64,000 bases of DNA from Streptomyces sp. NRRL B-3428 (lineage in GTDB: Bacteria; Actinomycetota; Actinomycetes; Streptomycetales; Streptomycetaceae): contig JOGW01000020.1 in the NCBI GenBank assembly GCA_000721375.1, forward strand, positions 60,260 to 124,259. The letters run 5' to 3'. The notes beneath the pieces were generated by a model. The model was not told the DNA's origin and made no database searches. It was given only the letters and a program-made list of their open reading frames with translations. Shown piece by piece: positions 1 to 7,802 of this stretch; positions within the stretch are counted from its first letter, which is position 1, and every line of letters starts with the position of its first letter. A program made the position numbers and the translations under genes.

Positions 1-405
1 CAGAGTCGCGCCGGTCGCGCCGGTGTTGAAGGCGAACCAGCCGACCACGACCGTCGCGAGGAACGCCGAGGCGACGACGTATCCGGCGCGGCCGAAGGTG
101 CGGGTGGCCTGCAGCGAGAAGGACTCGCCGGTCTTGCCGGCGCGGTGGCTGAGGATGCCCACGTAAAGGAGCATCACAAGGTTCGCCACCGCGATGGCGG
201 CGAGCCCGCGCCAGAAGCCGAGCAGGGCGACGACCACGCCGCCGGGCACGGCGTTGGTCAGGATCATGGGGAATCCGAACCAGACGGCCGAGACCGTCAG
301 GAGTGACTTCCGGCTCTCGGCCGGGACCGGGGAGTGCTCGTACTCGGGGTCGAGTTCCCGGGCCGCGGAGGTGTCCTGGTCCGCGGCGGTGTGGTGTGTG
401 TTCAT
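1..405 (-). CDS. NCS1-type nucleobase/purine-cytosine permease, N-terminal part
   Basis: Partial gene: only the first ~135 codons are inside the window and the 3' part lies beyond base 1. The start is the ATG read at 405-403. After a ~35-residue acidic cytoplasmic N-terminus come hydrophobic segments. The second is followed by a GKTGESFSLQATRTFGR stretch like the conserved loop of NCS1 (CodB-like) transporters. It lies 24 nt after the DUF1116 gene in the same direction, so it should be the last gene of the minus-strand operon and bring in the compound the locus degrades. Substrate not determinable; family assignment is moderately sure. Confidence 0.7.
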   Translation of the reverse strand, partial: MNTHHTAADQDTSAARELDPEYEHSPVPAESRKSLLTVSAVWFGFPMILTNAVPGGVVVALLGFWRGLAAIAVANLVMLLYVGILSHRAGKTGESFSLQATRTFGRAGYVVASAFLATVVVGWFAFNTGATGATL

Positions 406-429
406 GGGTGAGTCGGCTCCGGTGACGGC

Positions 430-1869
430 TCAGGCGAGGGCGGCGGCGAGTGCGGTGGCCGCCTTGGTGAAGGCCTCGGCCGGCGGGTGCGTGATGCCCG
501 CGCCGATCATGCCGATGCCGGCGTCCTTGTGGGCGATGGCCGTGTTGATGACCGGCAGGATCCCGGTGTCGATGACCTTGCGGACGTCGATGCCGGTGGG
601 CAGGCCCTGGAAGTCGAGGGCGGGGATCGTGACGTTGGGGTTGTCGGCCGTGGTGATCTCGCCCATGTCCCGCGTGTACTGCATCGCTTCGGCCACGGTG
701 CCGCCGACGAGCGCGACGATCGCGGGCGCCGCCGACATGGCGAACGCGCCGAAGCCGTACGTCTCCGTGATGGCGCTGTCGCCGATGTCGAGCCCGGAGT
801 CCTCGGGCTTGTAGCCGGCGAACATCGGGCCGACGACCTTCTGCGCGGGACCCGTGAACCACTGGCCGGGCAGGCCCGCGACGCGGATGCCGAACTCGAC
901 GCCGTTGCGCGCCATCGTGGTGACGACCGTGGAGTTCTCGACTCCCGAAGCGGCGTCCAGGGCGGCCTTCGCGACGGCCATCCAGGTCGGCCCGGAGAAG
1001 TAGTCGGAGCTCGAGATGAAGTCGAAGACCTCCTTCTTCTGCTCGATGGTGAAGGAGGACTGCACGATGCCCGGGCTCAGCGCCTGGGCGAGGAGCAGCG
1101 TGCCGGCGCCGTTGCGGTTATGGCACTCGTCGCCCATGTGCAGGGCCTGCGAGAGCAGCAGCCGCAGGTCGATCGGGCCGGTGAACTCGACGGCTTCCTT
1201 GAGCATCGGGCCGAATACGTCGCGCATCCAGACCAGACGGTCGATGACGCTCTGGTCGTTCGCACCCATCCGCAGGATCTTCGCCATCTGCTCGGACAGG
1301 TTCGTGTACGCGATGTTGCCGTGGGTCTCGTTCCTGACGATGTGCATGTACATCGACGCGGAGGTGACTCCGGCCATCGAGCCGACGGCGTCCGCCTCGT
1401 GGCAGGGCTTGAAGGTGATGGCTCCGGAGGCCGCCAGCTCGGCTGCCTCGTCGAGGTCCTCGGCGAGGCCCTCGAAGACGAGCGCACCGGTGACCGCGCC
1501 CTTCATCGGGCCGTTCATACGGTCCCAGGTGATGGGCGGGCCCGCGTGCAGGATCGTCGTCGCGGTCATGCCGGGTACAACGTCGAGGGCGCGGCCGTAG
1601 CCGATGAGCATCGGGCGGGCCGCCATGATGCGCTCGACGGCCTCGGCGTTCGCGGCCTCGATCTTCGCGGCGAGCTCGGGGGCGTCAAGGACGTCCAGGG
1701 CGCGGGCCGCTTCGGCGCTGCCGCCGCCCGGCGGGGTCCAGTCCAGGGTGGTGACCGCCGCGCCCTGGGCGCTGAGGTCCGTGTCGAACATGGCGAGGCC
1801 GACGTTGACGACGCTCAGATCGCCGCTGAAGAGCTGCGCGGCGGGGGTGAGTTCAGAAACGGTGCTCAT
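430..1869 (-). CDS. ylbE: DUF1116 protein, YlbE-like subunit of an oxamate-carbamoyltransferase-type complex
   Basis: 479 aa, full length for the DUF1116 family (E. coli YlbE, reported with FdrA and YlbF to form oxamate carbamoyltransferase in allantoin breakdown). Family-like stretches include GHRP-free N-terminal acidic region, a GAGTLLLAQAL segment and a His/Asn-rich MGDECHNRNGAG motif near residue 250. The ATG at 1869 overlaps the FdrA stop as ATGA, so translation is coupled. Expected cytosolic role: part of a complex that phosphorolyses a carbamoylated amide to carbamoyl phosphate. The true substrate here is inferred, not shown. Confidence 0.85.
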   Translation of the reverse strand: MSTVSELTPAAQLFSGDLSVVNVGLAMFDTDLSAQGAAVTTLDWTPPGGGSAEAARALDVLDAPELAAKIEAANAEAVERIMAARPMLIGYGRALDVVPGMTATTILHAGPPITWDRMNGPMKGAVTGALVFEGLAEDLDEAAELAASGAITFKPCHEADAVGSMAGVTSASMYMHIVRNETHGNIAYTNLSEQMAKILRMGANDQSVIDRLVWMRDVFGPMLKEAVEFTGPIDLRLLLSQALHMGDECHNRNGAGTLLLAQALSPGIVQSSFTIEQKKEVFDFISSSDYFSGPTWMAVAKAALDAASGVENSTVVTTMARNGVEFGIRVAGLPGQWFTGPAQKVVGPMFAGYKPEDSGLDIGDSAITETYGFGAFAMSAAPAIVALVGGTVAEAMQYTRDMGEITTADNPNVTIPALDFQGLPTGIDVRKVIDTGILPVINTAIAHKDAGIGMIGAGITHPPAEAFTKAATALAAALA

Positions 1870-3416
1870 GCCTGCTGGGCCTTCCGTGCGATCTCGCGGG
1901 CGAACTGGCCCGTCTCGGTGCTGCTGCGGGTGACGGTGACGCCGGCGGCCTCCAGGGCCGCGGTCTGGGCGGCGACCGAGGGCGTGTCGAGGTCGGTGCC
2001 GAGGACGTACGCGACGATCTCCAGGTGGCGGCCTGCCTCGTGCGCGATGCGCTGTGCCTCCTCGATAGCGGGCAGCGTGATGCCGACGGGGTCCTCGTGG
2101 GAGCCGAAGCCGAGCACGAAGTCCAGGACGATCGCGGCGACTTCGGGGTCACGCGCCTCGGCGACCAGCCGCTCGAGGCGCGGGCTGGGGTCGATCATCG
2201 GGTGCGGACGGCCGTTGGTGAATTCGTCGTCACCGAAGTCGAGGAAGGTGTGGCCGGTGCTCGGCGCGGCGGCCGTGAGGCGGTACTCCGGGTCCTTCTG
2301 GATGTTGCTCCACACGTCGGAACCCGCGTCGCGCACCGCGTACATGGTCTCGTCGCACAGGGTGCCGCCGCAGAACAGACCGCGGACGTAGCGCTGTCCT
2401 TCGGCGAGGCGGGCGACCACACCGGCGGCGGCCTGTGCGGCATCGGGACCGGCGTCCTCGGAGATCTCGACACCGGCGAGGCGTACGGCCTGGCGGGCGG
2501 CGTCGAGGCTGCCGGACGCGAAGTGGCCGCCGGCGGCGGTGACCGCTTCCTCGGAGCCGTCGATGAAGTAGACGACGACGGGCTTGCCCGCGGCGGCGAC
2601 CTCGGCGAGGACCTTCTTCTCCACGGACGCGGCCGGCGGCTTGGAGACCAGGACGATGACGTCGGTGGCCGGATCGGCGGCGAGGGCGCGGATGCCGTCG
2701 GTCATCATGATGCCGCCGACCTCTTCGCTGAGGTCGCGGCCGCCCGTGCCGATCAGCTGCGATATTCCGCCGCCGAGGGCGTGCACGCGCACGCTGACCT
2801 CCTGCGAACCGGTGCCGGACGCGGCGACGATGCCCACCGAGCCCGGGCGCACCTTGTTGCCGAAACACAGCGCGACGTTGTTGATGATCGCAGTGCCGCA
2901 GTCCGGGCCCATCATGAACAGGCCCTTGTCGTGGGCGAGTTCCTTGAGGGCCACCTCGTCCTCGACGGCCACGTTGTCGCTGAACAGCATCACGTGCAGT
3001 CCGTTGTCGAGCGCCTTGCGGGCCTCGCGTGCGGCGTAGGCGCCGTTGACGGCGATCACCGCGAGGTTGGCGCCTTCGACGCCTTGCGCGGCGCTCGCGA
3101 TGGTGCGGTAGGTGACCGCACCGGCGCCGGCGGACGCGGGCGCCTTTCGGTGCAGGAGCTCCTCGACCTCGGCGAGCAGGGCCTCGGTGTCGGCGCCGTC
3201 CGCCGCGACCAGCACGATCATGAGGTCACCGCTACCCGCCGCGCGCAGCTCGTCGGTGAGCAGGCCCAGGTTGTCCAGGACCCCCTTGTTCATCTCGGTG
3301 CCCATGGCGGTGAACGCCTGCTCCACCCCGTCAAGGCCGTTGGCCTTGGTCGAGACGGACATCAGGGACACGGAGTCGAAGTACGTGTTCTTCCGTACGA
3401 CTGCTGTGGTGCTCAC
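1866..3416 (-). CDS. fdrA: FdrA family protein (acyl-CoA synthetase-like fold), carbamoyltransferase complex subunit
   Basis: 516 aa, typical FdrA length. It resembles succinyl-CoA synthetase alpha/beta modules: GIVAASGTGSQEVS is a nucleotide-binding-type glycine loop near residue 200, GGRDLSEEVGG follows, and a second Rossmann-like half holds VLDFVLGFGSHEDP. The GTG start at 3416 overlaps the preceding TGA as GTGA. Together with the DUF1116 and DUF2877 proteins it matches the E. coli FdrA-YlbE-YlbF trio reported to act as oxamate carbamoyltransferase. The adjacent carbamate kinase supports this. Family sure, substrate inferred. Confidence 0.88.
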   Translation of the reverse strand: MSTTAVVRKNTYFDSVSLMSVSTKANGLDGVEQAFTAMGTEMNKGVLDNLGLLTDELRAAGSGDLMIVLVAADGADTEALLAEVEELLHRKAPASAGAGAVTYRTIASAAQGVEGANLAVIAVNGAYAAREARKALDNGLHVMLFSDNVAVEDEVALKELAHDKGLFMMGPDCGTAIINNVALCFGNKVRPGSVGIVAASGTGSQEVSVRVHALGGGISQLIGTGGRDLSEEVGGIMMTDGIRALAADPATDVIVLVSKPPAASVEKKVLAEVAAAGKPVVVYFIDGSEEAVTAAGGHFASGSLDAARQAVRLAGVEISEDAGPDAAQAAAGVVARLAEGQRYVRGLFCGGTLCDETMYAVRDAGSDVWSNIQKDPEYRLTAAAPSTGHTFLDFGDDEFTNGRPHPMIDPSPRLERLVAEARDPEVAAIVLDFVLGFGSHEDPVGITLPAIEEAQRIAHEAGRHLEIVAYVLGTDLDTPSVAAQTAALEAAGVTVTRSSTETGQFAREIARKAQQA

Positions 3417-4351
3417 AGCGAACCTCGCAGTTCTTCTTCCAGGTGGAGCCCGGCGATCAGACCGGACAGGGTGTCGCTGCCCGAGGTGTGGCCGATGGCC
3501 AGCACCTTGCGGACAGGAGCGTCTAGGTGCCGCACATCGGCGCGCTCCGCCAACAGCCGCAGCACGTCGAGGAGTTCGGCGTGCGCCCGCCCGTCTGCCG
3601 CTTCGCGCAGGGTGGCGAGGGCCAGATCGGTGGTGCGGTCCGGGTGTTCGGCGAGGACGGCCTTCAGTACGGGGGCGAAGCCGGACAGCGCGCTGCCGGG
3701 CAGGGCGGCGACAAGGGCGTATCCGGTGAGGAAGTCGTCGCCCGCGGGGGTGAGTCCGGGGCCGAGGCCGAGGAGGGAGAGGATCGCCGCTCGCAGGGCG
3801 TCGGGTGTGCCGGTGCGGCCCGCGGCCATCAAGCGCGTACGCCCGTCGGCGAGCGCTTTCGCGACGGCCGAGTCCATGGGACCGGCGTCGGGGGCGGCGC
3901 CGAGCATCCCGCCGCGTGGGCCGTACCGCTGGTTCAACGCCTCCAACCGGGCTGCCGCGGAAGCCAGTTCAGGAGCGGGGACGTGCGACAAGGCCGGGGT
4001 CTCGGGGTCCCACTCAAGGGCGCCCTCCACGGTCAGCCGCAGCGGTCGACGCGGGACATGGAGGGTGAGTACGTCCGGCTCGAACGTCACGCACTGCCCT
4101 GCTTCGAGGCCTCGGCCGGTCCAGTCGGCCACCTGGACCGTGAGCGTGCGGGGGGCGGGAGACGCGTCCTGGGCGGCGAGGGAGATCAGGGTGTCCTGGG
4201 GTGTCAGGACGTTCACGACGCGCGTGAAGACCGAGTGGACACGCCCCTGACCGGCCGCCGTACGCAGGCCGCGCAGGAGTGCCGCGTCACCCGACGACAC
4301 GGTCAGGTCTGCCTGGCGCACGGCACGGGGTATCGACTCCTCAGGGGTCAT
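3413..4351 (-). CDS. ylbF: DUF2877 protein, YlbF-like third subunit of the complex
   Basis: 312 aa. The DUF2877 signature is visible as LGLGPGLTPAGDDFLTGY around residue 190, with a second conserved segment GHTSGSDTLSGL near the C-terminus. The ATG at 4351 is preceded by a purine-rich GGAGGAGAGG, which decides the start over a longer reading frame running into the intergenic region. First gene of the minus-strand operon DUF2877-fdrA-DUF1116-permease, with GTGA coupling to fdrA. Divergent from the carbamate kinase gene across a 104-nt region carrying a palindromic operator candidate. Confidence 0.85.
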   Translation of the reverse strand: MTPEESIPRAVRQADLTVSSGDAALLRGLRTAAGQGRVHSVFTRVVNVLTPQDTLISLAAQDASPAPRTLTVQVADWTGRGLEAGQCVTFEPDVLTLHVPRRPLRLTVEGALEWDPETPALSHVPAPELASAAARLEALNQRYGPRGGMLGAAPDAGPMDSAVAKALADGRTRLMAAGRTGTPDALRAAILSLLGLGPGLTPAGDDFLTGYALVAALPGSALSGFAPVLKAVLAEHPDRTTDLALATLREAADGRAHAELLDVLRLLAERADVRHLDAPVRKVLAIGHTSGSDTLSGLIAGLHLEEELRGSL

Positions 4352-4388
4352 CCGCCGCCCCTCCTCTCCTCCGGTCGACGTCGGCCTT

Positions 4389-4402
4389 ATTGGTATACCA
4401 TT
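4389..4402. promoter_or_regulatory. Candidate GntR/FCD operator 1
   Basis: ATTGGTATACCATT with a perfect TGGTATACCA palindrome in the divergent region between the DUF2877 operon and the carbamate kinase gene. It fits the T-GGT-x-ACC-A form common to FCD-type GntR operators. Similar sites occur at 4638 and 6227, and the regulator gene lies 1 kb away. Confidence 0.5.
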
Positions 4403-4455
4403 CGGCGTCCAGTCAGTTAATGCAAGCTTCAAGCAGACAGAGCAAGGGACATCAC

Positions 4456-5391
4456 ATGCGCATCGTCGTCGCCCTCGGAGGAAACGCACTGGCCCGCCGC
4501 GGCGAGCCGATGACCGCCGACCATCTCCGTGCCAACGTGCGCGGAGCGTGTCAGGCGCTGGCCGGGCTGGCCCGGGAGCACGAGGTGGTGATCACGCACG
4601 GGAACGGCCCTCAGGTCGGCCTCCTCGCGCTGCAGAATTTGGCATACCAAAATGTGGCGGCGTACCCGCTCGACATCCTCGGAGCCGAGACCCAAGGCAT
4701 GATCGGCTATGTGATCCAGCAGGAGCTGTCCAACGCTCTCGTCGGCGAGCGCGAGGTCGCCGCCGTGATCACCACGACCGAGGTCGACGAGTCCGACCCG
4801 GCCTTCGAGCGGCCCACGAAGCTGATCGGCCCGACCTACTCGGCACAGGACGCGGCCGAGGCCGCCGCCGAGTACCGGTGGACGATCGCGAAGGACGGCG
4901 GCGCGTTCCGCCGGGTCGTGCCCTCCCCCGACCCGATCCGCATCATGCAGGCGCCGCTGGTGAGCAAGCTGCTCGACGCCGGCACGCTCGTGGTGTGCGT
5001 CGGCGGTGGCGGCGTTCCGGTGCGTACCGACTCCAAGGGCCGGCAGACGGGCATGCAGGCCGTCGTCGACAAGGACCTGGCAAGCGCCACGCTCGCCGCG
5101 GACCTCGACGCGGACATGCTGATCATGCTGACCGACGGCGATTTCGTCAGCGAGAACTGGGGCACCCCGGAACAGCGCGACATCCTCACCGCGTCCCCTG
5201 AGGGACTGGCGCGGCTCGCGTTCGCCGAGGGTTCGATGAAGCCGAAGGTGGACGCCGCGGTACGCGTGGCCGAAGCGGGCGGGCGCACGCTGATCGGTCC
5301 GCTGGAGCGCCTGGACGATCTGCTCGCGCGGCGGGTGGGCACGGAGATCCGCGCCGAGGTGCCGGGCGGGATCGAGTACGTCGGTCAGTAA
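4456..5391 (+). CDS. arcC: Carbamate kinase
   Basis: 311 aa amino-acid-kinase fold protein, usual length for ArcC/YbcF/AllK. Motifs seen: MRIVVALGGNAL at the N-terminus, THGNGPQVG, CVGGGGVPV, VVDKDLASATLA and MLTDGDFV. It converts carbamoyl phosphate plus ADP to ATP and carbamate, which decays to ammonia and CO2. AAGGGA upstream supports the ATG at 4456. It faces the fdrA operon divergently and ends 24 nt from the convergent GntR gene. In this context it is the energy-yielding last step after the FdrA complex. Confidence 0.93.
   Translation: MRIVVALGGNALARRGEPMTADHLRANVRGACQALAGLAREHEVVITHGNGPQVGLLALQNLAYQNVAAYPLDILGAETQGMIGYVIQQELSNALVGEREVAAVITTTEVDESDPAFERPTKLIGPTYSAQDAAEAAAEYRWTIAKDGGAFRRVVPSPDPIRIMQAPLVSKLLDAGTLVVCVGGGGVPVRTDSKGRQTGMQAVVDKDLASATLAADLDADMLIMLTDGDFVSENWGTPEQRDILTASPEGLARLAFAEGSMKPKVDAAVRVAEAGGRTLIGPLERLDDLLARRVGTEIRAEVPGGIEYVGQ
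4638..4651. promoter_or_regulatory. Candidate GntR/FCD operator 2, inside the carbamate kinase gene
   Basis: TTTGGCATACCAAA, a near-perfect palindrome about 180 nt into the kinase coding sequence (codons around Leu-Ala-Tyr-Gln). It matches the intergenic site at 4389 and the site at 6227. Intragenic secondary operators are plausible for looping, but a coincidence of A/T-containing codons is possible. Confidence 0.35.
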
Positions 5392-5415
5392 CCGGGGGCG
5401 CGCACGCCGCCGCGT

Positions 5416-6078
5416 CTACTCGTCGATGTCGACGCCCGAGTTGCGGCGGTGCTGAGCGATCTTCTCCGTGCTGGTGGCGAGGTGCTGGGCCGCCAACTCC
5501 GCCACGCGCTGTACGTCGCGCGCCTCGATCGCCAGGTACAACTCCTCGTGCTCCTGGGCGAACACATCCAGGTCGTCATGCTGGCCGAGCAGCCAGCGCA
5601 GCCGGCTCTGCAGGATTCCGTCGAGTTCACTGAGCAGTGCGTTGTCGGCGAGTTCGGTGACCGTCTCATGGAAGTCGGCGGCCTTGCGACGGGCGGTGGC
5701 AGCGTCACCCTTCGCGGCGGCCGCCCGCTCGTCGTCCAGATCGGCGCGGAGCTTGGCGAGTCCCGCGCGGGTGCGGCGCTGGGCGGCGAGCCGGAAGGCA
5801 AGCGTCTCCAGCGCGGAGCGCACCTCGTTGAGGTCGGAGACATCCGAGTGCGTGAACTCGCGCACCACGGCCCAGGTACGCGGGCGCGGGGTGACGAGAC
5901 CTTCACCGACCAGGCTGCGCAGCGCATCGCGGACGGGCAGCCGGCTGACGCCCAGCTCGGCGGCGATCTCGCGCTCGACCAGCCTGCTGCCGGGCGCGCG
6001 CGTGCCGTCGATGATCTCGTCGCGCAGGGTGTTCATGACCCGCTCCGACTCCGGGGTGAAATCCTCAGCCGTTGCCAT
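5416..6078 (-). CDS. GntR family regulator with FCD domain
   Basis: 220 aa: a winged-helix HTH (residues ~10-75, with LVEREIAAELGVSRLPVRDAL) and an all-helical FCD ligand domain (with DFHETVTELADN and the metal-ligand histidines typical of the family). It most likely represses the flanking catabolic genes and responds to an intermediate. I chose the ATG at 6078. The frame stays open upstream to 6240, but that region holds operator-like sequences, so a longer protein is unlikely. Convergent with carbamate kinase and divergent from the first amidohydrolase. Confidence 0.85.
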   Translation of the reverse strand: MATAEDFTPESERVMNTLRDEIIDGTRAPGSRLVEREIAAELGVSRLPVRDALRSLVGEGLVTPRPRTWAVVREFTHSDVSDLNEVRSALETLAFRLAAQRRTRAGLAKLRADLDDERAAAAKGDAATARRKAADFHETVTELADNALLSELDGILQSRLRWLLGQHDDLDVFAQEHEELYLAIEARDVQRVAELAAQHLATSTEKIAQHRRNSGVDIDE

Positions 6079-6226
6079 GCCGACATTTTCGCACCTGAGA
6101 TCGTTCATACGGCCCGGGGCAGCCCTGTGCATGGCGACAATTTGGATACCGCCGACCTTGTCGCGATACACAAGGCCGTCACGTGAACGATGAATCCCCA
6201 CATCAGAGGGCATACAGCCCACGGGC

Positions 6227-6240
6227 TTTTGGTATCCCAA
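6227..6240. promoter_or_regulatory. Candidate GntR/FCD operator 3
   Basis: TTTTGGTATCCCAA, an imperfect palindrome of the same type as the sites at 4389 and 4638. It is placed 43 nt before the amidohydrolase start, with a TGTTAG sequence just downstream that could be a -10 element. A weaker half-site TTTGGATACC lies at 6141-6150 before the GntR gene. Confidence 0.45.
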
Positions 6241-6282
6241 GTGTTAGGGTCCCGAGGACCCCCTACCTGCCGGAGGCCCCTC

Positions 6283-7755
6283 GTGCACACCCGCTGGCGT
6301 GCCGCCCACATCCTCGCGCACCAGAACGGGCAGCACACGCTGCTGCGCGACGGCGAAGTGGTGTGGCAGGACGACACCATCGTCCATGTGGGCCGCGGCT
6401 GGGAAGGGCCGGTCGACGAGGACGTGGATCTCGGCGCCCGTCTTGTCATGCCGGGGCTGATCGACCTCGACGCACTGACCGACATCGACCATCTGATCCT
6501 GGACGCGTGGCACTCGGCCGAGACCGGACCCGGTCTGCAGTGGTCGCGGGAGTACGCGGCCGAAAGCCGCGATGTCTTCACCCGGGCCGAGCGCGCGGTG
6601 GTCCGTGAGTACGCACTCGTGCAGCTCGCGCTGCACGGCATCACCACGTACATGCCGATCGCCTCCGAAGTGCACAGCTCCTGGGCGGAGACCTTCGACG
6701 AGTTCGCCGACATGGCCGAGACCTCGCGGCGGATCGGACTGCGCGGGTATCTCGGCCCCAGCTACCGCTCGGCGGTCAACGTGGTCGACGCCGAAGGACG
6801 ACGCGATCTGCACTTCGAAGAGGAACGCGGCCGCGAAGGACTGCGCGACGCCGAGCGGTTCCTCGATCACGTCGAACAGCTCGCGGACCCGCTCGTGCAC
6901 GGCGCGCTGCTGCCCTGCCGTATCGAGACTTTGACGCCCGAGCTGCTGCGCGCCACGGCCGACCTCGCCCGCACCCGCGGCGTACCGGTGCGGCTGCACT
7001 GTCTCCAGGGCACCGTCGAGCGTGAGCTGGTGGGTCGCCTCCACGGCTGCACCCCGCTCGAACTGATCGAGCGCAGCGGCCTGTTCGACGCTCATCTCCT
7101 GATCCCGCACGGCATCCTCATCGACCGCCATCCGTCCATCTCCGGTGAGGACACGGGCGATCTCGACACCCTCGTCCGCTCCGGCGTCTCGGTGATCCAC
7201 TGCCCGCAGACCTCGCTGCGCTACGGCGACGTACTGCACTCCTTCGGCGACTACCGTCGCGCGGGCCTCAACCTGTGCCTCGGCACGGACTCGTTCCCGC
7301 CGGATCTGATCCGTGGCATGGACCTGGGTGTGCACCTCGCCAAGGTGGTCGACGGCCGCGCCGACGCCGCACCCGCCGAGGCCTATGTAGAGGCGGCGAC
7401 GCTCGGCGGTGCCCGTGCACTCGGCCGCGACGACCTGGGCCGGCTCGCCCCCGGCGCCCGCGCCGACCTGGTGGCCTTCCGCCTCGACGATCTGCGCGAC
7501 GGTGTACTCGACGACCCCGTACGCACCCTGCTGCTCAACGGGACGGCCCGTAACGCCAGCCACTCGGTGGTCGACGGCCGCCCGGTCCTCGTCGACGGCC
7601 GACTGCCCGGCGTCGACACCGAGGCGCTGCGCACCCGCGCCCAAGCGCTCTTCGACAAGATGCGCGCCGCCTACAGCGAGCGGGACTTCAAGCGCCGCAG
7701 CGCCGACGAGCTGTTCCCGCCGACCTTCCCGCCCTTCGTGGACGAGGCCCGCTGA
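6283..7755 (+). CDS. Amidohydrolase-superfamily protein (ATZ/TRZ-chlorohydrolase type) with altered metal motif
   Basis: 490 aa COG0402-like protein. The usual N-terminal PGxxxxHxH motif reads MPGLIDLDALTDIDH, so the HxH metal pair is replaced by Asp61-Leu-Asp63, with a His only at 70. Later ligands look intact: VRLHCLQ, LLIPHGIL and LCLGTDSFPPD (final Asp). GGAGG sits 6 nt before the GTG at 6283, which decides the start. It is 47 nt upstream of a cytosine-deaminase-like gene and is probably co-transcribed with it. Presumably a deaminase or amide hydrolase of the nitrogen pathway; a sister subgroup with changed metal use is possible. Exact reaction unknown. Confidence 0.82.
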   Translation: MHTRWRAAHILAHQNGQHTLLRDGEVVWQDDTIVHVGRGWEGPVDEDVDLGARLVMPGLIDLDALTDIDHLILDAWHSAETGPGLQWSREYAAESRDVFTRAERAVVREYALVQLALHGITTYMPIASEVHSSWAETFDEFADMAETSRRIGLRGYLGPSYRSAVNVVDAEGRRDLHFEEERGREGLRDAERFLDHVEQLADPLVHGALLPCRIETLTPELLRATADLARTRGVPVRLHCLQGTVERELVGRLHGCTPLELIERSGLFDAHLLIPHGILIDRHPSISGEDTGDLDTLVRSGVSVIHCPQTSLRYGDVLHSFGDYRRAGLNLCLGTDSFPPDLIRGMDLGVHLAKVVDGRADAAPAEAYVEAATLGGARALGRDDLGRLAPGARADLVAFRLDDLRDGVLDDPVRTLLLNGTARNASHSVVDGRPVLVDGRLPGVDTEALRTRAQALFDKMRAAYSERDFKRRSADELFPPTFPPFVDEAR

Positions 7756-7802
7756 CCGGCCCCGCAGGCACCCACCCCGACCTCGACAAGGAGTCACCAC
7801 CC

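Noticed and set aside
487..2391. Long open frames on the plus strand opposite the DUF1116/FdrA genes, and many similar ones elsewhere
   Set aside because: Arg/Ala/Gly-rich antisense frames caused by GC bias; no ribosome sites or family motifs.
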